64,000 nucleotides of DNA from Pyrenophora tritici-repentis (Eukaryota; Ascomycota; Dothideomycetes; Pleosporales; Pleosporaceae): NCBI RefSeq assembly GCF_003171515.1, contig NC_089397.1, positions 1,922,001 through 1,986,000 on the forward strand. The letters are read 5' to 3'. Within the stretch, counting starts at the first letter, position 1, and every line of letters starts with the position of its first letter. Both the position numbers and the translations under genes were made by a program. The notes beneath the pieces were generated by a model, which was not told where the DNA came from, made no database searches, and worked only from the letters and a program-made list of their open reading frames with translations. Shown here piece by piece: positions 34,249 through 46,635 of the stretch.

Positions 34249-35218
34249 TAACTGTATGTATGTGTAGATATACAAGTGTTGTTTACGCATTGCGAGTGGC
34301 GTTTAATTAGAGTTTGGAGTTTTGTAGTATAAACGTGGAGAGGGTGGTACTAGGGGTTTTAAACCTGGTATATGTGGTAATTGTTGGTTCGGTGTTCTTA
34401 CATCATACCCCCCCTATCATAATATCGCAACCTCGTATGATTGCCAAAATCTAAATCCATGCACATTACATGACGTTTTCTTAGCACGCACGCACATACA
34501 TGTATTGATTGACTTGATTGTACATAAATACCTCGAGTCTACATTTATTTCAAGTCTTATAATCTCCAAAAAAAACCCCCCTTCTCCCACTGAAACAAGA
34601 TAAACAAACCAAAACAGGATATTGTTGGTTGGCTTTGCACTAAGTGCGTAAAGGGAAATAACGATAACTAGGAATGCATTCTGTTCGGTGGTTCTGATTG
34701 ATTGTCTACGAACATAGCTGCTACGAAGGTATACCTAAGCTCTGCGCAAGGTGGGCCGAAGTCGGGCCGAAGTGTCAAGCAGCCGACGTCTCTACCGATA
34801 CTCACGATCCGACAGATATAAACTTTTTTTCTTATTCATATTCCTATTCCTATTCTCATTTTGTTATTATTCTTCTCGATTGTAACTCGTCATCGTACAC
34901 GAACCCAAAGCTTTGTTCCCTTAATTCCCTTTCCGACGCTTTGCTAACTCATGTACAACGGAAAAGAAGCCAACTATCTGACAAGAAAAACCCGCCCAGA
35001 TCAAAGAAAAAGGCCGTACAAATATCTACGACGCCCACGCCCTCGTAATTTCATCGAGACTATAGGTCGGTAGGAGGGGCCTTTCTGCATATCGTGTATC
35101 GCATATATGCCGCCAACTGACTGACCTAAGTTGACGCTTGTACATGCATGTCGCCCTGTTTCCCTAAGCCTTATTTTCGCCCTTTGTGAAACGCCAGAGC
35201 CAGAACAAGACAAAAAAC
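34249..35218. other. Convergent intergenic region
   Basis: 3' flanks of the ZIP transporter and RRN3 genes. AT-rich sequence with a TTCCTATTCCTATT-like run near 34840. No gene is supported. Confidence 0.5.
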
Positions 35219-37258
35219 TCACAAACTAGCCTCGGTACTCTCATCATCATCATCAACGTCATCAACCCCCTCCCCCTCATCCCCATCATGATCCTCAGTG
35301 CTACCATCCCCATCCCCATCTTCCTCTTCTTCATCGCTATCACTATCATCACTATCCTCCTCCTTCTCCACCGCCATCCCCGGAACAGGACTCCACTGCA
35401 CATAATCCCCCTCCACCCACCTCTTACTCCTGGGAAGCACATACGGATCAAACGGAAAGTACGCATCCATCAGAAAAGCCTCCTCACCCTTCTTCCCCGT
35501 AAGCGCCGTTTCGCGTCCTCCAATCCCAGTAAGATAACTACTCGCCACACTACGCGACAGCCTCACGCGCTTATTCGTCTCCACGAGCGAATCAACATAT
35601 GTAAAACGGAGGTGTTTGGCAATCCGCCCGAATTGCTTTACAATGTCCGGCGCGCAGATGCGGAGCGGGTTGAGTTTGCAGAAGATGTTGCGACGGAGGA
35701 TTTCGAGTGTTTTGCCGTGCCAGAGGAAGTCCCCGTCGTGGTACATGATGTCCGTGTCGGACGGCAGTTTGCCGTCGGTGGTGACGATGAGGTCGCGCCA
35801 GCGGAAGCAAAAGGCGTAGAGGAGCGCTTGCGCGATGGCGTAGTAGGTGCCGTAGCGACGGAGATCCGGGCCGGTGCACTTGGGCTCGTGCGTGGCGCGG
35901 AGGCGCTCGAGCTGCGAGCATAGAGTGGCGAAGACGTCGCGGACGAGGAAGCCGGGGACGTGGGCGCCGCGGGCTATGTAGGAGGCGAGGTAGGCGCATG
36001 CGGATGCGCGCAGTAAGGGGGGTCTGTTTGCGTCGATGGCGAGACGGGAACATGCGTCTACGAAGAGCTCCATGAAATGTGGCGATAGTTGGCTAAAGTG
36101 GAATAGGACGAATTGAGCGTGTCTTGATCGGTACGTGGGGATGATGATGGACTGGAACTGTGCAAGCAGAGTTTCGTACATGCGGTCTGATTCCTTGACA
36201 TCGCGCTTGTCGAATATCGAGGCGTAGTATGAGAATTGCAGGTCCATGACGATGTCGAGCTTGAGCATCATGTCCCTGATGTCCTTGAGCCGCTGCTCTT
36301 CCGGATCCAGACTGCCTTCGCTTGAGTCGGAGCCGGCATCGCTTGCGTTGTCGTCGTCTTCCTCGTCGTAGATGGCATCGTTCACGAGACGCTCCTCCAA
36401 ATCGTCATCCATGTCGTCCATGTCCATTTGCATCTGTGCGTCAATCTTGCATAGCTTGTCCGTGACCAATGCCAAGATCTCGCCTCTAATTTCCGGCGCG
36501 TACTCGGTGACGGTAAATATATTGCGGATGAATTCGACGTGTAGTTTGGCGCTCTCGTGCGAGATGGGGAATGTGTTGGATATGATGGGTGAGAGAAAGG
36601 AGCTAGCCATGGGACTATATCGGAGTATGCTCTTGAGTGTCTGGTGTACACGAGCTTGTATATGAACGCGTTGAATGGGCGGGTCGTCCGTCTGTCTTGC
36701 GTTTGGAGAGGGTGCGCCCAGGAACATGTCGACGAGCATTTGTAGTATAGTCGACATATAACCGGCTTGCACGGAGAGCAACCTGCGCAAGAAGATTTGG
36801 AAGGAGCGTACAAAGTCATCGTTTCGCGCAATCCACTTGCAATCAATGACGGCATGCACCAGGCCCTTGCAGTTCGAATCGAGGAGCGGCGTATTGTTCG
36901 TAAGTGCAATGACATATTTCTGCAGCAGGTGCGACAGCGGTGCACTTGCAGACGTCGGTGATTCCCTGAACAAGGCTTTGAGCCCATCGTAGGCCGCCCT
37001 CTCGCCCGTCGCATGCTTTTCAATGGCGCGCCGCACCTCCTCCCCCACCAACTCTAAGCTCTTTTCATTGGGGTCCGCCAGTACTCTCACGTCAACTTCG
37101 GGATCGAATGTCACTCGGCGACGCTTGGCCTGACCTGTGGCTGTGGGTTCCGGGGCCGGGCTGGACGAGGCATCGGTTTGCTTGCGCTTGAGGCTGCTGC
37201 CTGCCATCTTGGGAACAACGGCGCTGACGGGCCGGTTGGTTGTAGCAAGTGAGACCAT
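35219..37258 (-). CDS. RRN3: RNA polymerase I initiation factor RRN3
   Basis: A single exon of 679 residues from the ATG at 37258 (MVSLATTNRPVS); the frame is open further upstream but without a convincing earlier start. RRN3/TIF-IA binds RNA polymerase I and bridges it to the rDNA core factor in the nucleolus. The HEAT-repeat body is recognisable: DSNCKGLVHAVIDCKWIARN, FLRRLLSVQAGYMSTILQML, the acidic insert MDMDDMDDDLEERLVNDAIY, and the C-terminal block QFVLFHFSQLSPHFMELFVD with RASACAYLASYIARG. A basic nuclear-localisation segment (QAKRRRVTFD) lies near residue 45. The tail is very acidic, ending DDVDDDDESTEASL. Confidence 0.92.
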   Translation of the reverse strand: MVSLATTNRPVSAVVPKMAGSSLKRKQTDASSSPAPEPTATGQAKRRRVTFDPEVDVRVLADPNEKSLELVGEEVRRAIEKHATGERAAYDGLKALFRESPTSASAPLSHLLQKYVIALTNNTPLLDSNCKGLVHAVIDCKWIARNDDFVRSFQIFLRRLLSVQAGYMSTILQMLVDMFLGAPSPNARQTDDPPIQRVHIQARVHQTLKSILRYSPMASSFLSPIISNTFPISHESAKLHVEFIRNIFTVTEYAPEIRGEILALVTDKLCKIDAQMQMDMDDMDDDLEERLVNDAIYDEEDDDNASDAGSDSSEGSLDPEEQRLKDIRDMMLKLDIVMDLQFSYYASIFDKRDVKESDRMYETLLAQFQSIIIPTYRSRHAQFVLFHFSQLSPHFMELFVDACSRLAIDANRPPLLRASACAYLASYIARGAHVPGFLVRDVFATLCSQLERLRATHEPKCTGPDLRRYGTYYAIAQALLYAFCFRWRDLIVTTDGKLPSDTDIMYHDGDFLWHGKTLEILRRNIFCKLNPLRICAPDIVKQFGRIAKHLRFTYVDSLVETNKRVRLSRSVASSYLTGIGGRETALTGKKGEEAFLMDAYFPFDPYVLPRSKRWVEGDYVQWSPVPGMAVEKEEDSDDSDSDEEEEDGDGDGSTEDHDGDEGEGVDDVDDDDESTEASL

Positions 37259-37521
37259 GTTTGCAGAGCAGTCGGCAAAGAAATTACATCGGAGCAGTGA
37301 TATGACGTGCAGGCGGCGTGGTGAAGAAAGCTGTAGAGCGGCGGGGGTGAAGACACGCGACTGTGGGCGTAAGGCCGAGAGAATTTCAGCGGGTCTCTTA
37401 TGTAAGCAGTCTTCACTCACGTCAATGCAATCATGCGAAAGGGTTGACACGATGTTTGTTGGACGTTGTAATTTTATATTCTTCACGTATTTGCGACTTG
37501 ACGTGTTTTGTAACGTGTCTC

Positions 37522-38339
37522 TTACATCTCGCCACACTGTGCAATGGCAATGTCTTGAACAGGCTTTCCTTCCGGGTTGGCTACTGTTCGCGTGTTCTCA
37601 ATCTTGGTCACGACGTCCATACCTTCAATGACATTACCAAAGACAACGTGCTTTCCATTGAGATGAGGTGTTCCATTCTTGGCTGTGATTATGAAGAATT
37701 GACATCCGTTCGTGTTCTAATTTCGTCAGCATGTCAAGAGCGGTTGGGCGTCGTGTCTTGGGCGTCGTGTCTTACTGGGCCAGCATTTGCCATGGACAGC
37801 AGACCAGGCTTGTCGTGCTTTAGGGTAAAGTTCTCATCGGCAAACTTCTCCACGCCCCAAATCGTTCTTGAGCCGCTCCCGTTGCCGTTTATGAAATCGC
37901 CACCTTGGATCATGAAGCCTTTGATCTGAACCTGTTAGTGTTTGCCGAGTTATACGAGCGGGATATTCCCGCAGCCACGACTTGAAACAGCGCTTACGAC
38001 ACGATGGAACTTGCAGCCCTTGTAACCCTGCGGCTGCCCCCGACTATTCTTGGTTTCGCCCGTGCAAAACTGACGAAAGTTTTCGGCAGTCTTTGGGACG
38101 ACATCCTTGAAGAGTTCCATCTTGATTCTTCCCAGTTTTTCTCCTGATTGCTTATGTCAGTCGCGACATGGTGACGGTCACGAGGCTGTGTAGACTAAGC
38201 CAAGACGAACCAACGGGCGGAATGTGGCGCGGGGTAAGGGGGGATCCGAAAGACACAAGGGTGGGTGCATTAAGCTATAAGTACCTCCTAGAGTGATGTC
38301 GAAGAAGACGATTGGGTTGGGCTCGGTAGTGTCGGCCAT
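37522..38339 (-). CDS. Cyclophilin H-type peptidyl-prolyl isomerase
   Basis: Exons at 38339-38285, 38143-37998, 37925-37776 and 37716-37522 encode 181 residues, all junctions in phase. The catalytic cyclophilin motifs are intact: [32 protein letters not shown] and LNGKHVVFG. The N-terminal [18 protein letters not shown], the [15 protein letters not shown] insert and the terminal QCGEM match cyclophilin H, which associates with the U4/U6 snRNP. Related cytosolic cyclophilins are the alternative. It lies in tandem with RRN3, whose start codon is 263 bp further on, so RRN3's promoter is short. Confidence 0.9.
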
Positions 38340-39140
38340 GGTTCAATGCAATGCTGCAGATTGAGTACCGAGTTGATGAGGGAGGAATAGGAGTCGAGTA
38401 GACGTACAATAACAACCGATCTACAAGCGAGACGTGGTTCGATTTCCGAAGAGAAAATCGTGCAGAAGCTGGGGAAGATGGATCTCTGCAAGTGGTGGGC
38501 TGAGGGAGTGGATACGGTCACAGGCTTGTTAGCGCTGGGGAAGGCCCACTTTGGTGGCTTTTGGCTGTAGCAGGGGTTTGGCAGCGCACGCAGGGTTTCG
38601 AGCTGGCTTGCGTGGACACTGCGAACAGTGGGAACATGATGCATTACATTACAAGCTATCCCGCACTTTATAACATTGACAAACAAACTCTTATACGTAC
38701 TTACAGTACTGTCGTAACGCGGCCGAAGATAAGCTCTTGCGCCACTACTCGCGAACGCCTGTCATCCTTGGCACCTGCCCTGCCCTAATCCTAGCGACCG
38801 ACGTCTTTGCGGCCTTTATCCGCCTGACGGCCACCCGCCTTCGCTTTCTGACACTCGACGGTCCCATTCATTGACCTTTGGTCTTCAACAATCCCATTCG
38901 CTTTGAATCTCACACTTTGATCACGTTGATCACATGCGTGTAGCCATTGTTCTTGTCCGCGCCGAGTGAGTCTTGTGCGTGTGCTAACATCCCGCCCTTC
39001 GATCGCCACGGGCGCAGTCGTTGCCGTCACCATCGTTCCCACACGCCTTTATTCCGCCAATATCCCCCGATCCGCGCTATCGCAACACCATCGCTCGCCT
39101 TCTGGACGCCCAGCACATGGAATAGTATTGTCGCATCACC
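38340..39140. other. Divergent promoter region, cyclophilin/RING genes
   Basis: About 800 bp separate the two divergent start codons. The short frames are CpG-rich chance products. No gene is supported. Confidence 0.45.
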
Positions 39141-40492
39141 ATGTCGACCATCGCCGCAACCAGCTCGGCCCCTTCGTCGACACAGCCACCCAGTAACAAC
39201 GATGGTGGCAGTGGCGGTCCTACCAGCTCACCTTTACTGTTCTTTGTCGCCCTCGGTTTTGGTGTAGTATTCACAAATCTATGGTAGGTCATGTGCAGAT
39301 GCCACAATCTGCACCCATTAACGCGCGCAGGATCATCGTCGGCGTTAAGTACTGCTTCCGATACAATCGTCGTCGCGCCGCCCAGGCCGCTGCAGATGGG
39401 GAGCCTATTGATATGACCAACATGCCCCGACCACATCGAAGGAGGAGGGAGAAGAAGCTCATGACCATGGACGAGGTCAATGACCGTTTCCCACTGACAA
39501 AGTACAAGCAATGGAAATCGAGTCGCGAAACAGAGGGTCTGCCAGCCAACGGGGGTATTGCAACCGCGCCGCAGAGCAGGGCAGGAAGCATCAAAGATGT
39601 CGAGGGCGCCATGAGTTCGCAAGACCAAGGCCCAGCACCTAGGACCGATACCACTCTCTCCATGGCTCGCGACGATCTCACTGCACCGACCACTACTTCC
39701 GAGCAGAAAGCTTCACCAAGGGCCAGTGTGGAGAGCAATCCACTAAAGGGCGAGCAAGTAAAACACGTGGAAAAGCAGTTGGAGGAGGCAAAGGCAGAGA
39801 AGGCGGTTGCTGGAAAGACTGAGGATGGTAGTAGCACTCCACAAGGAAACGTCCAGGAACGCGAAGACGACTCGGATGATGACGAGGACCCAATACGAAC
39901 CGCCACTGCACCGGAGATGCTGGCCGAGCCAGGCGACACTTGCGCCATTTGTCTCGACACCTTGGAGGATGATGACGACGTTCGGGGATTGACATGCGGT
40001 CACGCCTTCCACGCCAGCTGTGTAGATCCATGGTTAACAGGTCGTCGCGCTTGCTGTCCCCTCTGCAAGGCCGATTACTACGTCCCGAAACCCCGTCCTG
40101 AAGGAGAGATTGACCCAGCCACCGGCCGCCGTTCAACAGCCGGTCTCGGCTCACCACAAGCCGTCTGGACGACGACCAACCCATTTGCTCGGTCTCGCGT
40201 TCTCGTCATCAACGCCGACTACCAGCAACGGCAAGGCGCCGACCGGTTTGGCCGAGTAAACCGCCCCGGCCGACGCCAGCCTGGCGCTACCCCTAACTGG
40301 CGAGCTAGACTAACAGGTAGTCGGACGGCGAACCCGACCACCACCAACAACAACCCGACTGGCAGTCAAATGACGACCAACAGCCAAACTGGCGTCTCCA
40401 CCTTCTCGACCTGGTTCGGCCGTGGTCGTGGTACTACTGCCCCTGCACAACAACAACCCACTCCCGGTCAACTCGAAGCCGCTACTCGGTAG
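39141..40492 (+). CDS. Membrane-anchored RING-H2 E3 ubiquitin ligase
   Basis: Exons at 39141-39283 and 39331-40492 (47-bp intron, splicing NLW-IIVGVKY in phase) encode 434 residues. A Ser/Thr-rich lumenal N-terminus is followed by one transmembrane helix (PLLFFVALGFGVVFTNLW continuing IIVGV) that spans the splice site. A basic juxtamembrane segment (RYNRRRAAQ, RPHRRRREKK) follows. The RING-H2 finger is complete: CAICLDTLEDDDDVRG, LTCGHAFHASCVDPWL and CPLCK. The C-terminus is Thr/Asn/Gln-rich. Layout resembles fungal vacuole/endosome-type RING ligases of the Tul1/PA-TM-RING style, but without a protease-associated domain in this model. Confidence 0.85.
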
Positions 40493-42259
40493 ACATTTTG
40501 TAGTACGAATCCAACGTCAACAACAACATGCCCCTTTTCTCTCATGTCCCATTACGATATTCCCAACATTTTTTTTCCGCGTCTCCCGTTGTACTTCCAT
40601 CACCCCCATCTGATCTACCGGCGTTTTTTTTCCCTTTTCTTCCTTGCCTCGTCTTCTTTTTCTTTTCCTCCGCATGGGAGGAGGGGATTGATTGATTGGC
40701 ACTTGTTTTTAGCCTGGGCTGCTCTGCTCTGCTCTGCTCTGCTCTGCTCTGCCCTGCTCTGCCCTGCTCTGCCCTGCTCTGCCCTGCTCTGCCCTGCTCT
40801 GCCCTGCTCTGCCCTGCTCTGCTCTGCATCTGCATATAACAGAAAGAAGTAGTATACCCTTGGTCTTGAGCGTGTGGAATAATGTACCTGATGGATAACC
40901 CGTTTCTATTTTCCCTGCTCTCTACGTTTGGCTGGTTATTGTGCATATCCCTCCCCGACTTTTGTGTTTTGGTTTCATCTTGGATTGGATTGGACGGGTG
41001 GGTAGGATAGAGCGGTTATGTGTGGTGTGGGTGGTATGCATGGTATGGAGGCGGAATGGAGTATATACCACACACACAGACACATTTTTTCTCGTCTTAT
41101 GTAGAGGAACTTGAATTGTATATATCCAGTCATCTATCCCGCTTTCTCTTTTCGTGCACAGTGTATGCGGTGTGTTGATATCGATAGCAATGTATTAGGT
41201 ACGGATACTAACTAACAGGTATCATCTACTTTCCACCAACACACCATACACACATACTTCTACCACTATCCTCCTCGTCTTCTCTCTACAATACTAGTAG
41301 TAGGATATCCCTCTCAAAACCTCCCCACCCAGTCCTCTCCCTCCCTCTCTCTCTCTCTCACACATGTATACATTTAAGATGTCGTCATCTACCTACCTAC
41401 ATACCCGCCTTATCCAAACCTAAACCTAAACCCTATTCCGACCCCTTACCCAGCATCCGCGATCCGCAATCCAAATCCAGAATACCATCGGCTTGAACTA
41501 CCGCATTGCATTGTTGAGACCTTGATCTAGTCTTCGGTTCGGTTCGGTTCGGTTCGGTTAGGTTAGGTTGGATGTTAACCTGCCCTGCGCTGCCCTGCGG
41601 TGTATGTAGGAGTTTGTTCCGTTTGTTCCGGCGCGTTCTTGTCTAGTCTAGTCTAGGTGCTGCGGCGGTCTAAGTAGGTGGTCCTTGTACCAGTACATGC
41701 ATGCATGCGTGCGTGCGCATGCGTCTGCCTAGTTACTACCTAGTAGGGATGTGCATGCGCTTGCATCGCCGACTACGGTACCTACCTACCTACCACTACC
41801 ACTAGCCCAGCCCAGCCCAGCCCAGCCCAGCGCATTCAAGCCCCCGACTCTTGTGATTAGTCCCATCTACATCTACAACTGCGAGCATAACTAAACTACA
41901 TCCATCATATCGCCACGTACATTTAAATAACTATTCCACGAGGAAGAAGTATGTAGAGTAAATTTCATCTAGTCCAGTGCTCGACGTCTGGTTTATTTGA
42001 ATTTGGATTTTGAACTTGAACTTATGAGTGAAAAAGTATATGGATATGGATGGTGTAATATACCTAGTAAAGAAAGTATGCTTTTGGACTTTTTGGACTT
42101 TTGGACTCATGTCTTTGCCACATTCCCTGGCCGTACCGTACCATACCGCCGATTCCACCACGCAGACCACGCCAAAAAAAGTAATAAACACTTTTCCGAA
42201 AACCCGCAGTATAAGTATATCAAACACCATAAACCCACCAAACTCCCATCGCCCATCAC
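40493..42259. other. Intergenic region rich in simple repeats
   Basis: No gene. It has the CTCTGCCCTG array at 40718-40826, a CT run near 41341-41360, GGTTC repeats at about 41540-41562, CATGCATGCGTGCG words near 41696-41722, and AGCCC repeats at about 41805-41830. Confidence 0.6.
40718..40826. repeat. (CTCTGCTCTG/CTCTGCCCTG)n minisatellite
   Basis: Pentameric CTCTG/CCCTG units, mostly paired as 10-bp repeats of GCTCTGCCCT, run for about 110 bp in the 3' flank of the RING gene. Confidence 0.9.
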
Positions 42260-45200
42260 TCACACCCTCCCCCTAACCGTCTCCCCACTCCCCAGCCCCC
42301 TATCCACCCTCTCCCCCTCCACACCTTCCTCCCCTTCCTCCCCTTCCTCCCCCTCATCCTCCTCCCCAATCCCACCCCCTTCAACATCCGCCAACCGCAT
42401 CGCCCTCAACAAATCCCGACTAGCCCTAACCCCATCCCTCAACTCACACGCCGACCTCAAAAGCGCATGCTGCAACGCGGCCGCAACATCGCCGTCCGCC
42501 GATCCCATCAGTAGCGCCTCGATGGGCGGTCCGCTGGGAACGGGGAATTCGACGAGTGGTTTACCGTTTGGACCGACGCTGAGGGTAGATTTGCGGAATG
42601 AGTTTGTGGTGTCGAAGTCGGAGGAAGAGTAGGATAAGTAGGGGTTGTAGGTGCTGCTGTCGTCTGTGTCAGAGTCGAGCGTGTATGTTGATGTTGATGT
42701 AGCGTGAGAGTCGTTTCTAGAGCGGGAGGAACGGAGGGGTGCTGGGACGGCGGTGGCGGGGTAAGGTCTGGATAAGTGATATTGTTGCTGCTGTTGTTGA
42801 AAGGTTAAACGTTCGAAGTTTTCCCACAGTTCGTCTACGTCGTCTTCTTCCAGTGAGGTATCTGTTGTAACACTCATCGGAGGAGACATATCGTCACTAC
42901 CAAGTCCGTACGCCATAGTATGCGACCAGCCGTCCCAAATCATCTGCTGTGATCGCTGGCTGGGGCGGTGGTATTGGCCTCCTGCCATGTTGTTGTTTGC
43001 GACGGGTTTGGGGTGGCCTTGGACTTGGCTTGCTGAGCTGACACCTCGAGCGTGTAGGTGGCCTTGCTCGTCGTATTGCTGAGGTGTCAATAAGCCTGGC
43101 ACGGATTGATTCGGCTCAGACTGCGACTTCATGTGGAAGGATGCGCGATGATTGTTCTGTGAAAGCTGCACCTGGTCTTCCAAGTTAAAAGGGTTGTCGT
43201 TGATGCGTTCGCCGCTTGCTGTGTACGTCTCCGAGCCAGACGTTGACGGGCGGTAGTCCTCCACCATGGCCATGTCTAGGTCAATCATCGATGACCGAAG
43301 AGGGGAGCCAGGCGGCGAACTGATGAATTCAGGATAATCATCGATTGGCTCCAGGGGTGCAGTTTGTGCCTGTCGCAAGCTCGGTCGCTGTGGACTACCC
43401 ATGGGGAATGCAAAGTCTTGAGTCTTTCGGTTCTCGTCCTTGGGAAACGTCCACTCCTTTGTTTCCCGTCGACGAGAAATACGATTTGACGCCCGATTCC
43501 TTGGCTCATTGTTGGCCTCTGCCATGGCTGCATCAAATGTCCATTCAACGGTGCGTCGATTTGGCTTCTGGGGCTGAGCCGGAAACGACCATTCCATAGT
43601 CTTGCGATTTGGCTGTTCAGCAGCAAATGACCATTCCATCGTCTTTCGATTCGGCTGGGGCTGTTCTGCTGCGAATGACCACTCCATTGTCTTGCGATTC
43701 GAGTCGTCATTCATGCTAGGGAATGTCCAGTCTTTCGTAGCTCGTTTAGTGAGCTCGTCTTCCTCGTTGAAAGCATCGCGGCGCTCCTCCTCTTCCAATT
43801 CCCGTATCATGCTCTTCATGCGATTTGCGCGTATAGTCGGCACCTCGCCTAGATCGATGTTCGGTATTTCATCCGCTGATGGCATGGAAAAGTCCAGATC
43901 GATGACAGTCTCGCGATTAGGCGCACCGGGATTGAAGTCTCGCAACACCAGATCCGAGGGTGGTCGACCGTTTGGTGGCTCCGGCATATCGACCGCGCTA
44001 TATCGGTATGGCGTTGTGTTTGTGTCGAACAACTTATTCAATCGCTTTTGTCCCCGCACAATAGACTCCTCCTTGAACCTGGCTTGCAGTTGTTCGAAAC
44101 GATCTAGATCGGCGACTGGCGGTAAGCTCATTCCGTTAAAGGGTTCCCCAGCAGCAAAAGGATCGCCAAACTGGGGTGCGTGCTCTATTTCAAATTCCTC
44201 TGATGTACTAAAAGACCAGTCGTCGTCGTCGTCCTCTTCGTCTTCCGGGGCAAGGGGATCTGGCGCCTGTGCACCATATGGGTTGAACAGTGACTGACGG
44301 GCGCCACCTTGTTGTTCCCAGACATAGTAATCCTCCACCAACTTGACCAGTGACACGGTTGGATACATCTTGGCACTATCCACGAGGTAGGGATGCTCAA
44401 GAATCTCGTCGGGTGTGGGCCTGTCGTGTGGGTTGGGCTGGAAGACGAAAGCAAGAAACTCCTTGAGTTCGTCCGAGAACCGGTCGCCTTCGAGAACCGG
44501 AACTCCAGCGGTTGGCAGGTCGAACTGGCTAATCTTGTGGTGCGGCGGCAAGCCACAAGCCATTTCGAAAATGGTGCAAGCATAAGCCCAGATGTCGACC
44601 TCACTGCCGTACGAAATCTCCTTGGGCTGCAACAAGCTGTGCGGATCGGCATCCTTGACCCATTCCTTTTGAAGTTCCGGCGCCATCCAAAATGGTGTGC
44701 CGACAATGGTTGAGCGCTTGGATCTTTCGGGCTCGAGCGTGTTGGAAACACCAAAGTCGCACAACTGCACCCGGCCATCTTCGAGGATAAGAACATTGTT
44801 GGCTACGGAATTGTTAGCAAGCGCCAAGATCTAAGGCTTGTAGACGTACATTTCAGATCACGGTGAAGCACGCCTGCTTCGTGAATGTACTTGAGACCTT
44901 GGGCCAGTTCGCGCGCAATAGGTATGATGAACTTCTCCGGCAGTCCAGGACCAGGATCCTTACTCATGGCCGTTGGCTTCATCAACGTGTTGACACTGCC
45001 ACCGCTGGCGTACTCGCTGATGATCCATAGCTCATTGTGAACAGGCCTGGCCTCCTCTATGATGTTGACATATGGCCTGGCTTTACTGTCTCTGAGCTGC
45101 TGCAAAATGTCAATCTCCTTGAGCGTGTCTTGAAGGTTCTTGTGCGTCATCTCCTCATAGTCGACCTTGTCGATTTCAATAATCTTGATGGCGACAAGCG

Positions 45201-46036
45201 CGCCCGTGTTGCGGCTCTTTCTGGATGTTGTTAACACACGTCACGTGCATACTTGGAACTACCCACCCTTTGTAGACACGACCGTAGGCACCTTTGCCGA
45301 TAAGCTCGTAGAAATCATATGGAGGGGGCTCTTCACCGCCACGCTTCGCTCTCTCAGCAACCAACAACTCCATGTCCTTGGCCTGTTGCATGGCGCGGCC
45401 TTTGGTGCCCCCCATGTTGGGAGGCTGCAGTCGTGCTGGCTCCATGCCTCTGAGGTATCTGTATACTCTGTCGATTCCAAGAGGCTCACTCGAGAAGATG
45501 TCGTGCGGCTCGTGCGGCGACTCTGCTATGCGCTCCAATGGGCTTTCGACTAGAGTGCTTCCCTCACTCTCAAAGTTGGTGTAAATTGGCGGAGGCGGAG
45601 GCGGGCGACAGCGAGCAATCTGGTGCGAGACACGAGGAGAGGAGTTGTTTGTAGGGTCAGAGGCAGAGTACGAATGCCCTGACGTACGCTTTGGTGTTAC
45701 CGGACTAGACACAGCCGGCCGGTTAGATATGGGCGTCTTCGGTCTAGGCGGGCAGAGCGGGCTCTTTGGATCTAAAATTGGACCTGAAATATCGCGCTTA
45801 TCGATCGAGGTTGTGTGGGAACTGCGCGAGGAGCGTGATGAGCGCGAGGATGGGCCTCTCTTGCCTTTGAGCGAGTCTGTCAGCTTGGACCACGAGAAGG
45901 AGCGGTTGTATTTGTTCTTTGAAAACGGCGTCTTCGTCTCCGGCGAGCCAGACGGCGTCACCACACCCATTGGGATGAGATGATCGCCGTCGCTCATGGA
46001 GCGCTTCAGCTTCATTACGACCTCGTCACCAAGCAT
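42260..46036 (-). CDS. STE20-family (GCK) Ser/Thr protein kinase
   Basis: Exons at 46036-45267, 45220-44850 and 44802-42260 (introns 46 and 47 bp) encode 1,227 residues from the ATG at 46036. The disordered N-terminus (about 250 residues) precedes the kinase domain: Gly loop GKGAYGRVYKG, catalytic Lys in VAIKII, HRDLKSNN across the second splice, LCDFGVS, GTPFWMAPE, and DIWAYACTIFEMACG. The rest is disordered and holds repeated RKTMEWSF-type motifs. Sequence style suggests the POD-6/Nak1/Kic1 group, kinases upstream of NDR kinase in polarised growth; this assignment is from memory and moderate. The annotated frame is uninterrupted after splicing. Confidence 0.85.
43520..43740 (-). repeat. Coding tandem repeat (RKTMEWSF) in kinase tail
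   Basis: Within the kinase gene, units encoding NRKTMEWSFAAEQP occur three times in a row. Diverged relatives lie on either side (TKDWTFPSM, NRRTVEWTFDA, TKEWTFPKD, RKTQDFAFP). The nearly identical DNA of the central units suggests recent expansion. Confidence 0.8.
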
Positions 46037-46635
46037 GGCTGCGCTGTGGGAGAGTGGTGCGCCGTGGATGGCGACATGGTGGGGGGCACGAGCAAAAAGG
46101 GCACTCACGACTTTGCTATACTATTCTACGTGGGTTTCCAGCAGTGAATGCGGCTCATGGCGGGCGGGTCGCGTGCGGTGAGCCTGTGTTCGTCTACAAT
46201 CACAGCTCCGCACTGCAGACGGCTGGAAGGGCCTATCAAACTCGCACGATTACAATTCAAACGTTGCAGAGAAACAAAAGACACAAAAGCGTTACGAAGC
46301 GAAGAGGCGGCTGGGCTACAGGAGAATACGAGGGCGATGCCATCTGGCAGACGACAGACGTGAGGGTGTTGGAGATTCGAAACATGCATGGGTCCAGGGT
46401 CTCGAACGCCGATCACGCCAGGACGCTTTGGGACAAGTCGCCCCCACCCTCCCGTGCCTGACATCATCTACGCCACACGTGCGACAGGCATAACAGCTTG
46501 CCAACTTTCTACGTGAAGAATGTGTTAGATACTTTCTGATATATACACCATTTGCTGCCTGACTAGATAGTATCTCCACGATTCTACGCAAACTATATAA
46601 GAAATATCAAGAACATTCACTTTGCATCCTTTACA

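Noticed and set aside
35186..35923. Plus-strand frame of 245 aa
   Set aside because: It is antisense to the RRN3 C-terminal region, which has clear family motifs on the minus strand.
40718..40826. Coding frames across the CTCTG minisatellite
   Set aside because: Translations are pure repeat products (Ala/Leu/Cys or Gln/Ser/Arg) without flanking coding sequence.
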